This document shows positions 1-5,324 of a DNA stretch of 7,183 bases, in pieces (position 1 is the first letter of the stretch; every line of letters begins with the position of its first letter). The stretch covers positions 1-7,183 of the forward strand of contig DAHG01000035.1 of assembly GCA_002495885.1 (NCBI GenBank). Direction: 5' to 3'. The DNA is from Methanocellaceae archaeon UBA148 (GTDB lineage Archaea; Halobacteriota; UBA148). The position numbers and the translations under genes were made by a program. The notes below the pieces were generated by a model. The model saw only the letters and a program-made list of their open reading frames with translations, ran no database searches and was not told the DNA's origin.

Positions 1-249
1 AGTTCCAGGAAAATACCGCCGCTGGTGCTTGCATTTCTGGCCAGGCCGGTATGCGGCAGAAGGGCAACTGCATGATTTGGCAGTGGTGATGTAATATGCG
101 TCTTTCCTGTTGTTCAGAACTAGCACCATGTCCAGGAGCTTAACCACATCGGGAAGCGGATCAATCGGCTTACCAAGGTATTTCAACAGCGATTCGATCG
201 CCTCGGTGCTTTGAGTCACCGGGGCACCAAACAATACTCTAGTAGTCAT
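1..249 (-). CDS. SWIM zinc-finger small protein, N-terminal part (truncated by window edge)
   Basis: Reverse-strand frame open from an ATG at 249 to the window edge, 83 codons; the C-terminus lies outside. Near its end it carries C60-S-C62, then C73-K-H75, followed by QRRYF. This is the CxC...CxH pattern of SWIM zinc-binding domains, which bind DNA or proteins. The preceding part (from MTTRVLFGAP) is helical with no other motif. The start is supported by GGGGTGA immediately upstream (250-256), although the zero spacing is unusual. I recall similar small SWIM proteins in methanogens, but their role is unknown to me. GC content looks higher than in the 505-residue gene at the other end, so it may be host sequence or another cargo gene. 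The zinc motif is seen; a nucleic-acid role is inference. Confidence 0.72.
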   Translation of the reverse strand, partial: MTTRVLFGAPVTQSTEAIESLLKYLGKPIDPLPDVVKLLDMVLVLNNRKDAYYITTAKSCSCPSAAYRPGQKCKHQRRYFPGT

Positions 250-283
250 TCACCCCTGCAGAAACCGCTGGCTAGGAATCATA

Positions 284-298
284 ATCAGGACTCCTGAT
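284..298. promoter_or_regulatory. 15-bp palindrome in the leader of the SWIM gene
   Basis: ATCAGGA and TCCTGAT form perfect 7-bp arms around one central base, 35 bp upstream of the SWIM gene start. A TATA-like gatatatc lies further upstream at 334-341. A start site about 25 bp downstream of that box would put the palindrome inside the 5' leader, as a short hairpin or an operator. The arms are seen; function is inferred. Confidence 0.35.
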
Positions 299-382
299 CA
301 TCCGGAAAAAAGGTCCATAAACAAATCAGACTGGATATATCACGGGAATCGATAAACTCGCACGGCAACCCTGCTATCAACA

Positions 383-495
383 TGACTTTTCTCTTATATT
401 CGTCTCTATCACTTCCTTGTTCTCCCTTTTTCATTCTCGTCATTCACCCATCTTTTCTCTTGTTCCTCCCCTACCGTCTCATTTCCCCCCTGCCC
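383..495. repeat. pyrimidine-rich low-complexity tract
   Basis: About 113 bases that are roughly five-sixths pyrimidine on the plus strand, including runs such as ccctttttc and tttcccccc. The plus frame over it is open but gives only F/L/S/P-rich low-complexity protein, so I do not call a gene. It separates the SWIM gene promoter area from the T-run at 505-522. No inverted repeat is evident inside it. Confidence 0.5.
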
Positions 496-504
496 TATAA
501 TAGA

Positions 505-522
505 AAACAAAAAAAACCGAAA
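505..522 (-). terminator. T-run, possible terminator for minus-strand transcripts
   Basis: Read on the minus strand this is a T4-cgg-T8-g-T4 stretch (A8 at 509-516 on plus). Archaeal transcription commonly ends at U-runs without a hairpin, so this is a plausible end for any transcript coming through the replication cassette and the degenerate gene at 696-1032. No stem is seen. Confidence 0.35.
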
Positions 523-695
523 ATCCTGGGAAAAATGCATACGTCATCGGTTAAGACCAGCATGCATAGAATTAGGCTTCTAAGCTTTTTGAGATCAATT
601 TTTGCAGAAAAGGCTCGAGCCCACAGAGAGCTGTTTTCAACTAATTCGAGTCTTTAGCTCAATAGCAAAATGAAAAATGAGTTATTAATATAGTA

Positions 696-1032
696 TCAGA
701 AAATCCTTAACCGATGCCGCGTGGGGAAAAATGTATACATAATCAAATCCTGTCTGATGTTATCGATTTTGCCAAGATATTCATATTTTGATAGCTCTGA
801 TTTATGTATACATTTAAAAGCCGTCTTGCGGAGATCAAAAAAGTCCTCTCTTCAAAATTGCGGATACTCATGCGGAATCGATATCCCGCATGCTGATTGC
901 CAGCCGCGATTGGTTGGCGTTGCAAAGGGCTTGCTTCCGTTAAAAAATTGCCACGGGATCTGCATTGTAACACACTGCAATTGCATTGAGAATGCTGGTT
1001 TTTTCGTCTTTCTTTGTTGTTGTCTCGGGCAT
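696..1032 (-). pseudogene. degenerate small gene of unknown function (frameshift plus in-frame stop)
   Basis: On the minus strand an ATG at 1032 opens a protein-like frame (MPETTTKKDEKTSILNA...) of 30 codons, ending in TAA at a T6 run (943-948 on plus). If one T is removed the reading continues (FNGSKPFATPTNRGWQS...) to a TGA at 852-854. Beyond that the same frame stays open for 51 more codons (EDFFDLRKTAFK...) to a TGA at 696-698. The joined reading of about 111 residues looks more like a protein than any single frame here, which suggests a gene decayed by a homopolymer shift and a nonsense change. I recognise no family. It could instead be chance open frames or a sequencing error at the homopolymer. 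The 14-bp inverted repeat at 729-815 lies inside its 3' part. Confidence 0.3.
729..815. repeat. 14-bp inverted repeat pair, each containing ATGTATACAT
   Basis: aaatgtatacataa at 729-742 and its exact reverse complement at 802-815. Each arm contains the self-complementary 10-mer ATGTATACAT, at 731-740 and 804-813. The two palindromes are centred 73 bp apart, about seven helical turns, so a dimeric protein bound at each would lie on the same face. This fits twin operator or iteron-like binding sites; which protein binds is unknown. Confidence 0.5.
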
Positions 1033-1094
1033 TTTTGTTGAAACTCACGAGTGAGAGAAGATGATGGGCTTGGAAAGTAAGGATTGCCCATCAT

Positions 1095-1307
1095 TCATGC
1101 ATCAGCTCTCTCGGCTGGAGCCTCTACATCTTTGGCAGAGGATAGAAACCATTTTCCATCCCTTTCCTCAAACCCCAGAACCCGAAGCATAGACGAAGAC
1201 GAAATAAGTTCCTTCTTTGGAGGCCTGCTATTCCTTGAGGCCATATACACATAGATTTCTGTCTCAGAAGGAGCAATGCCATTCATCTCTTTCAGCTCTA
1301 TGACCAA
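1095..1307 (-). CDS. small unknown protein, downstream of the primase-helicase, 5' end uncertain
   Basis: From a TTG at 1307 the frame gives 70 residues, with an end that looks like a small winged-helix or wing segment (SMLRVLGFEERDGKWFLS) and a charged tail. There is no ribosome-binding site before the TTG. The same frame stays open for 63 more codons up to a TAG at 1497-1499, without any ATG or GTG, and those codons (e.g. GGRICGVDIVPSQDSRTFEVSALRALV) also look protein-like. The real gene therefore probably began further upstream and lost its 5' end where the inverted-repeat structure at 1437-1592 now sits, or it is a 5'-truncated pseudogene. It lies behind the primase-helicase on the same strand. 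I do not recognise the family. Existence of a coding relic is fairly likely; this exact start is not. Confidence 0.45.
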   Translation of the reverse strand: MVIELKEMNGIAPSETEIYVYMASRNSRPPKKELISSSSMLRVLGFEERDGKWFLSSAKDVEAPAERADA

Positions 1308-1436
1308 TGCACGCAGCGCTGATACTTCAAAGGTACGGCTGTCTTGGCTAGGAACGATATCAACTCCACAAATTCGGCCGCCGAGGTAGCTGAGAAAAGT
1401 CCGCGAGGTGATTAAAAAATGAGCAATGCGAACGGC

Positions 1437-1592
1437 ACGAGATGTTTTACCAGCTAGCGATTTGGTCGGCGGAATGCTGCTACTGTTTCCGATCGTCTAA
1501 TGACCTTGAGTCATATATGACTCAAACTGATTTTTCGCCGCTATGCTGCGAGGTCGAAAAATGAAAAACCGGTAGCTGGTAAAACATCTCGT
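1437..1592. repeat. 156-bp inverted-repeat structure with central palindrome
   Basis: A perfect 20-bp inverted repeat, acgagatgttttaccagcta at 1437-1456 and its reverse complement at 1573-1592. At its centre is a perfect 20-bp palindrome, ttgagtcatatatgactcaa at 1506-1525; the two centres differ by one base. A smaller stem (atttttcg 1530-1537 with cgaaaaat 1555-1562) sits in one half. It begins 7 bp beyond the stop codon of the primase-helicase gene. Candidate roles are a replication origin or nick structure for that protein, a MITE-like insertion that cut off the start of the 1095 gene, a strong 3' RNA structure, or an invertible segment. I see no target-site duplication. Confidence 0.65.
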
Positions 1593-1602
1593 CAAAAATC
1601 AT
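1522..1602 (-). CDS. 26-codon mini-ORF coupled to the primase-helicase stop
   Basis: The TGA of the primase-helicase gene overlaps an ATG (ATGA at 1602-1599), and a purine-rich GGGGGAGGG lies about ten bases upstream, the arrangement of a translationally coupled gene. The frame runs MIFDEMFYQLPVF... for 26 codons and stops inside the central palindrome. Its first codons read across one arm of the 20-bp inverted repeat. It is most likely the stump of a gene interrupted by that structure, or chance; as a functional peptide it is doubtful. Confidence 0.2.
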   Translation of the reverse strand: MIFDEMFYQLPVFHFSTSQHSGEKSV

Positions 1603-4600
1603 TTTGTTAAAACCCTCCCCCATTTTATCTTCTTTTTTCCGCTTACATTCTTAATTATTCCTTGATAATGCAACATACGCAATGCAGGACGTAACAGCGC
1701 ATTTTCGCACTTCAGCCCACTGTCTTTCATGTCCCGGATTGATAGTCCCTTGCCAGGTGCTACTTTTTTCAGCACCTCACGAATCCTATTTGCAGCATCT
1801 GATATCTCTTCGTCAGTGAATTTACCTTTTGCTATAATCCGATCCAGCTCTATCTTGAAAAACTCTACCAGCTTGCCCTCTTTCACAGCTTCTTCCCATC
1901 CGGGCCTCGATAACGTGCTGTCGATGGAAATGCCGCCATTCACAAGCTGTGCAGTCCCTGTAAGATTATTCTCAGTAATCACCTTAGCGATGTAGCTAAT
2001 ATCCGGTGTTCGTCCGCCTTGTTGCCCACCAACAACTTGATCGTCGAGATATCGAACCTTCCAGAGATCTGCTCGGGTAATGATCGCTATCTTTGGCTGG
2101 AGTTCATTGCCACCCATTATAGGAGAGATACGTAGCACGGAGTTGGTGGTTTCATCCATCATGATCGAGTTTAATATATCCAATGCGTTCTCATCGCCCG
2201 CATCCCTGGCCGCGGCCCAGAATGGTTGAATAAAGTCCGTATCATGCACGCAAATCACATTGTACTGAGCCACATCGAGGCCGCGTGAGACAACTGAATT
2301 CTGATAGAAGATGTTGACATAACCGCCCCGATAATTCCACTGTTGGCCCATCTCTCCTTCCTCCTGCGATGCATGAGCGATACCACCTAACGATCTCATT
2401 AGCCATTCCTGATGCTCTTTTGACCCCACTAGCGCCATTATTGGCCGCCGAGTTTTACTATCTGGATCATCTGCCACTGCCTTCATAATCTTCTTAATCT
2501 TCAGTCTCTGGTTCTTCACCTCTCCTCGACAAGCATCTTCATCACCGCTGTCGATTGCCACTACAACGTAATTTTTGCGATACTTGAACTCTTGAATCTC
2601 AAGTACAACAGCATCGCCTAGTGATTTTCCAAATAATTCTGCCAAAGTATTTCCAATAATCAGGATTTTATTACCGGGTACCTTTGCGGTGTCTGTCCAT
2701 CCCATATCAATAACTGGCGAACTGGCATCACCTATTAGATACACCGAACTATATCCGCTTCCTCCGGATGATATCAGATGCAATGGCTTTTTCCTATATA
2801 TATATAGAATTGTAGAGATTAATTTTTTGATATCATTTTCCGAGTTCGGTTCTAGGATGTGATAGTCGTCAAGCTTCCTCAGTGCCTTTTCCTTTATATC
2901 GAGACTAAAATTGCATTCTCTTGAAGCGAGTTCATTGGCCATTAGCTCATAGCACTGCTCCGGATCGCTTTTGCTGCTCATAGTGATATTGATCGACTCA
3001 TTGATACCTCCCAACGTATCTATTGCCCACAGCAGGGCTTTGTCCTCTTCTCTGGGTCGATCCTTCTCGCTTATGGCAGTTCTTATCGGAGATGCTTGAT
3101 CGAAGGCTTTGCCCAAACTATTGTCGATTTTATATTCATTTTTCGTCTTTTTGAATCGGAACAGCTCAGTTGATCGTGGATAGAAGTGCGCTAGTGTAGG
3201 ATCTTCATCTAATACCGTCAATGATCTTTGCTGTATGTCCTCTATGAAGTTGACCACAGTGAAGCAATAATTGGCGGACTCTTCTGCCAACTTAAGAATA
3301 TAGTAAGGGCAGAGGTCAGATGGAACTTGTTCTTTGGTCAATATCTTATGCTGGAATAGTAATTTTGATGCCTTCTCTTTGAGCTCCATGAAACGTAATT
3401 TTGATGCCTTCTCTTTGAGCTCCATGAAACTCTGCTTGTCGTGAGGGCAAAAATCGCAATTGGAGCAATTTGGCCGCTCTTTACGGCACATCCCTCGCCT
3501 GTGTTTCCCTTCCAGCCACACGGCATATTGGCCCCCTTCATTGCGGAAAGCCTCGATGGCATGCTTGACTATGGAATGTCTATGGGATATGTAGTTGCCT
3601 TCTCTGGCTTTTACCAACTGCCTGGCGGCCCAATAGGTCTTTCCTATCCTCGGAGGCCCTTTTATCACAATAATCGGCTCTGTCGGGAGATCCTCCGGCA
3701 GCTTATCGACGATGATCCTGTTCTCTATGAGATCGATTTGGCCGAGCGATTGGCTTCTGGCTGGGATTTTGTAGCCTAATTCTCGTGCTACATCCAGCAC
3801 CCGCCTAAAAAGCTCTCCTCTAAGACATCCCGGCCCAGCCTCTCCACAGGAGATGAATCCCGATTTTACGGCTAACCACTCCAGCGGACCGCCGCCAGAG
3901 CCACAACGATGGCAATACCAAGTGTTCTTGTCAACGTTTATATGGAAGTTTTTCCCTGTCGTGGAACCGTGCATAGGATGCGAACCGAAGTATTCCATCC
4001 CATTTCGTCCCTCTCTCTTCTGTACGTCTCCACCAGGCCAGGCAATATCCTGAATCTTGATCTCGTCGCAGAAGGAGGGCATTCTATGTTCATTTGATTT
4101 CTCAGGTTTCTGAGTTTTCTGTGCTTTCTGAACTTTCGCTTTTTGCCCCTTCTCGCTTGTTTTCAGTCCCGCAATTGCTTCCAGCAGCAGCTTTTTGGAA
4201 ATTGTGGCAATCTCGCTGTCATCAATCACCTCATATCCGTTGCCATTTGGGTGAATGCTTCCTGGGCCCACGACCTGCTGTCCCTTGCACTGGATCTCGC
4301 CAAGATGCAATGGCTTATTATGATGCTTGGAATCTTTCTGGTCGGGGTCGAATAATATTATCTTTTGCTTCAAATCGGGACAGAAATAGTACCTGTGCGT
4401 GCCTCCGCCACCGGTTCGCACAGTAAAGGTCTTAGGAAGTTTCTCTAAAACGCTTAATTCCCGGAGGCGATCTTCGTTATCACTGTCGAAGACAATTAAA
4501 CCGGCATAGCCACACGCTATTCCGTAGTTTTTCCCTCCTGCAAGGTGTCCCTGTAACTTTTGGCTATTGGCAGAGTAGTTATTCCTACCTTGCCAGTCGC

Positions 4601-4733
4601 GTTCAATTGGTATCTTGTTCCTATTTTTCAATAGGACGTATTTCAGTCCATTATGTTTGCTCAGCTGGCAGGGTATTGCTATTCGTTTTGATGGTCGGTC
4701 TGAACGCAAATCTTTTATATTTGGAGATTCCAT
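1599..4733 (-). CDS. PrimPol - CHC2 zinc ribbon - Fe-S SF2 helicase fusion (replication protein)
   Basis: 1044 residues, read as the replicon's initiator: primer synthesis plus duplex unwinding. Residues ~30-190 are an archaeo-eukaryotic PrimPol domain: motif I D83-S-D85, motif II T112-H113, motif III around E146 with VVGPGSIHPNG. A Lys/Gln-rich linker (~191-213) follows, then a DnaG-type CHC2 zinc ribbon (~250-290: H252, H255, C274, C277, then GGPLEWL). The helicase has Walker A GPPRIGKT (359-366), a cysteine group C416, C423, C426, C429 plus LCPYY (C475) placed as in XPD/DinG Fe-S domains, Walker B VLDEDP (507-512), motif V-like SRGLDV (816-821) and a motif VI-like region near R868. A winged-helix-like tail (~975-1044) ends it. 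The ATG has AAGGTGAT 6 nt upstream. A perfect 12-residue duplication lies at 436-459. Domains are seen; substrate choice and origin are inferred. Confidence 0.85.
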   Translation of the reverse strand: MESPNIKDLRSDRPSKRIAIPCQLSKHNGLKYVLLKNRNKIPIERDWQGRNNYSANSQKLQGHLAGGKNYGIACGYAGLIVFDSDNEDRLRELSVLEKLPKTFTVRTGGGGTHRYYFCPDLKQKIILFDPDQKDSKHHNKPLHLGEIQCKGQQVVGPGSIHPNGNGYEVIDDSEIATISKKLLLEAIAGLKTSEKGQKAKVQKAQKTQKPEKSNEHRMPSFCDEIKIQDIAWPGGDVQKREGRNGMEYFGSHPMHGSTTGKNFHINVDKNTWYCHRCGSGGGPLEWLAVKSGFISCGEAGPGCLRGELFRRVLDVARELGYKIPARSQSLGQIDLIENRIIVDKLPEDLPTEPIIVIKGPPRIGKTYWAARQLVKAREGNYISHRHSIVKHAIEAFRNEGGQYAVWLEGKHRRGMCRKERPNCSNCDFCPHDKQSFMELKEKASKLRFMELKEKASKLLFQHKILTKEQVPSDLCPYYILKLAEESANYCFTVVNFIEDIQQRSLTVLDEDPTLAHFYPRSTELFRFKKTKNEYKIDNSLGKAFDQASPIRTAISEKDRPREEDKALLWAIDTLGGINESINITMSSKSDPEQCYELMANELASRECNFSLDIKEKALRKLDDYHILEPNSENDIKKLISTILYIYRKKPLHLISSGGSGYSSVYLIGDASSPVIDMGWTDTAKVPGNKILIIGNTLAELFGKSLGDAVVLEIQEFKYRKNYVVVAIDSGDEDACRGEVKNQRLKIKKIMKAVADDPDSKTRRPIMALVGSKEHQEWLMRSLGGIAHASQEEGEMGQQWNYRGGYVNIFYQNSVVSRGLDVAQYNVICVHDTDFIQPFWAAARDAGDENALDILNSIMMDETTNSVLRISPIMGGNELQPKIAIITRADLWKVRYLDDQVVGGQQGGRTPDISYIAKVITENNLTGTAQLVNGGISIDSTLSRPGWEEAVKEGKLVEFFKIELDRIIAKGKFTDEEISDAANRIREVLKKVAPGKGLSIRDMKDSGLKCENALLRPALRMLHYQGIIKNVSGKKKIKWGRVLTK
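3359..3430 (-). repeat. perfect 36-bp tandem duplication inside the primase-helicase gene
   Basis: Two identical 36-bp units at 3359-3394 and 3395-3430 encode FMELKEKASKL twice (residues 436-447 and 448-459; the last residue of each unit differs only in where the codon boundary falls at the junction). The duplication is in frame, lies between the cysteine group and CPYY in the presumed Fe-S domain, and lengthens a charged helix by 12 residues. Absence of any mismatch indicates a recent slippage event. Confidence 0.9.
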
Positions 4734-4739
4734 ATTAAT

Positions 4740-4747
4740 ATCACCTT
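4740..4747 (-). promoter_or_regulatory. ribosome-binding site of the primase-helicase
   Basis: AAGGTGAT on the minus strand, 6 nt before the ATG at 4733, matches the archaeal 16S anti-Shine-Dalgarno complement. It fixes this start. It partly overlaps a small AT palindrome, cttaaattaag (4745-4755). Confidence 0.75.
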
Positions 4748-4763
4748 AAATTAAGTATCAAAA

Positions 4764-4785
4764 ACTCAGGGGGCCAACCCTGAGT
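4764..4785. terminator. hairpin between the 93-aa gene and the primase-helicase
   Basis: Perfect 8-bp arms ACTCAGGG and CCCTGAGT around a 6-nt loop, followed by T5 on the minus strand and by T6 on the plus strand. It sits 8 bp after the stop of the 93-aa gene and 30 bp before the primase-helicase start. It may terminate or attenuate readthrough into the replication gene. As a dyad it may equally be an operator for the ribbon-helix-helix protein encoded upstream; the arms contain TGAGT/ACTCA, also present in the palindrome at 1506-1525. Confidence 0.55.
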
Positions 4786-4793
4786 GCAATTTT

Positions 4794-5075
4794 TTATATC
4801 GGTGCGCAAACCTCCGAGCTTGTAGCCTTTTCTTTGCAATTCGAATCTTCATCTATATTTCTGAAAAGATAATTTTTTCCGGGTATATCGGTCCTCAATA
4901 TCGCCAATCTAAATCCTATTAGTGGCCGGAGATCTCGCTCAAGGTAGGATGGCAGAGCTAATCGAACTTGGCCAATTTGCGCTATTAGAAATCCTTCTTG
5001 CTCTATAAGTTCGCAAAGAGGTCCTACAGCTTCCTCAAAATAGGCAAGATGGTATACTTGTGTCATCTCTATCAA
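4794..5075 (-). CDS. 93-aa conserved-looking protein of unknown function, cotranscribed with the regulator
   Basis: Second gene of the minus-strand cassette. The TTG start at 5075 is chosen because AAGGAGTGAT lies 5 nt upstream and because the TTG overlaps the TGA of the preceding gene (TTGA), a sign of coupled translation. An in-frame TGA immediately upstream excludes an earlier start, and the ATG at 5066 is the only close alternative. The chain alternates a helical N-terminus (EEAVGPLCELIEQEGF) with short beta-like segments (FLIAQIGQVRLALP, IGFRLAILRTDIPGKNYLFR) and an acidic/polar tail without structure. It has no signal peptide or membrane segment. I have seen ILRTDIPGK-like motifs in small methanogen proteins but know no function. 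Position between a ribbon-helix-helix protein and the replication gene suggests an accessory in replication control. Confidence 0.7.
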   Translation of the reverse strand: MIEMTQVYHLAYFEEAVGPLCELIEQEGFLIAQIGQVRLALPSYLERDLRPLIGFRLAILRTDIPGKNYLFRNIDEDSNCKEKATSSEVCAPI

Positions 5076-5245
5076 AAGCGATCACTCCTTTTCAAAATCA
5101 TGCAGCGCTTCTCGTTCTCCAAATGATTCGTGAGAGCTAGCTCAACTTCCGGCTTCAAGGCATTGTAGAGTCTACCATGCTTTCTAGCTGCGAATGTCCT
5201 GAACTCCTTCAGAAGATCCTCATTCACATCTACTACCAGTTGCAT
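5072..5245 (-). CDS. ribbon-helix-helix (CopG-like) DNA-binding protein, 57 aa
   Basis: Frame from ATG 5245 to TGA 5072: MQLVVDVNEDLLKEFRTF then AARKHGRLYNALKPEVELAL and a charged tail. This has the shape of an archaeal ribbon-helix-helix repressor: an N-terminal beta strand (LVVDV), helix A (EDLLKEFRTFAARKHG), and helix B (ALKPEVELALTNHL). Such proteins dimerise through the strands and bind palindromic operators. An in-frame TAG three codons upstream fixes the start. No Shine-Dalgarno is visible, so the mRNA may be leaderless. Its stop overlaps the next gene's TTG. By analogy with plasmid copG-repB it may repress the cassette and set copy number, binding in the divergent region 5246-5324 or at the hairpin 4764-4785. 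The fold call comes from pattern recognition; the targets are inference. Confidence 0.75.
   Translation of the reverse strand: MQLVVDVNEDLLKEFRTFAARKHGRLYNALKPEVELALTNHLENEKRCMILKRSDRF
5081..5090 (-). promoter_or_regulatory. ribosome-binding site deciding a TTG start
   Basis: AAGGAGTGAT on the minus strand, 5 nt before the TTG at 5075 and 14 nt before the alternative ATG at 5066. The spacing favours the TTG start of the 93-aa protein. The site lies inside the end of the ribbon-helix-helix gene. Confidence 0.65.
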
Positions 5246-5324
5246 AGAAAGCTATATCATCGATAAACATAATTAGTATTCTAAATTATCAAACGCTATA
5301 TTGAGTTAAAAAGAGTAATATAAT
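5246..5324. promoter_or_regulatory. divergent promoter region
   Basis: 79-bp AT-rich gap between the minus-strand regulator and the plus-strand 505-aa gene. On the plus strand gctatatt (5295-5302) is centred about 27 bp before the ATG at 5325, the spacing expected for a TATA box of a leaderless archaeal mRNA; no Shine-Dalgarno is present. On the minus strand a TAATTATG-like box lies at a similar distance from 5245. An imperfect dyad, taattag...ctaaatta (5270-5288), lies between the two and is a candidate operator for the ribbon-helix-helix protein. Confidence 0.45.

Larger units (their letters stand above)
250..1094. other. gene-poor region of about 850 bp
   Basis: Apart from the items listed separately (palindrome 284-298, pyrimidine tract 383-495, T-run 505-522, degenerate gene 696-1032, inverted repeat 729-815) I see only small dyads: ggctcgagcc (612-621), a 7-bp stem catgcgg/ccgcatg around a 10-nt loop (869-892), and CTCAC-GA-GTGAG (1044-1055). 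There is no tRNA or rRNA signature and no repeat array. The density of dyads is high for ordinary spacer and compatible with a control or origin region of a replicon. Confidence 0.5.

Noticed and set aside
382..657. Open frame on plus, 91 codons
   Set aside because: Encodes F/L/S/P-rich low complexity from the pyrimidine tract, with no ribosome-binding site and no motif.
721..1041. Open frame on plus, 106 codons, cysteine-rich
   Set aside because: GTG start without ribosome-binding site, cysteines not in a recognisable motif, and the opposite strand gives a more protein-like (though broken) reading.
743..1048. Open frame on minus, 101 codons
   Set aside because: N-terminal half is Asn/Gln/Arg-rich noise; its second half competes with the frame used for the degenerate gene. 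I cannot exclude that its last ~40 codons are the true reading, but no motif decides it.
852..1094. Open frame on minus, 80 codons, starting right after the previous stop
   Set aside because: The first half is Pro/Ser/Gln-rich and unlike a protein; the second half is better explained as the middle part of the frameshifted pseudogene.
250..1094. tRNA or other structured RNA gene, or tRNA attachment site
   Set aside because: No T-arm GTTCRANNC box with matching acceptor stem was found by eye on either strand.
1442..1564. 40-codon plus-strand frame inside the inverted-repeat structure
   Set aside because: No ribosome-binding site, and its content follows from the palindromic arms; mentioned only as the basis of the inversion idea.
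1437..1592. Insertion sequence with terminal inverted repeats and target-site duplication
   Set aside because: No transposase fits in 156 bp and the flanks (ggc / caa) show no direct repeat, so only a MITE-like possibility is kept as a hypothesis.
3359..3430. CRISPR-like repeat
   Set aside because: Only two directly adjacent 36-bp units with no spacer, inside a coding frame; it is a tandem duplication.
3338..4426. Several 60-110 codon frames opposite or offset to the primase-helicase gene
   Set aside because: Shadows of a well-supported 1044-codon frame with clear domains; no independent motif.
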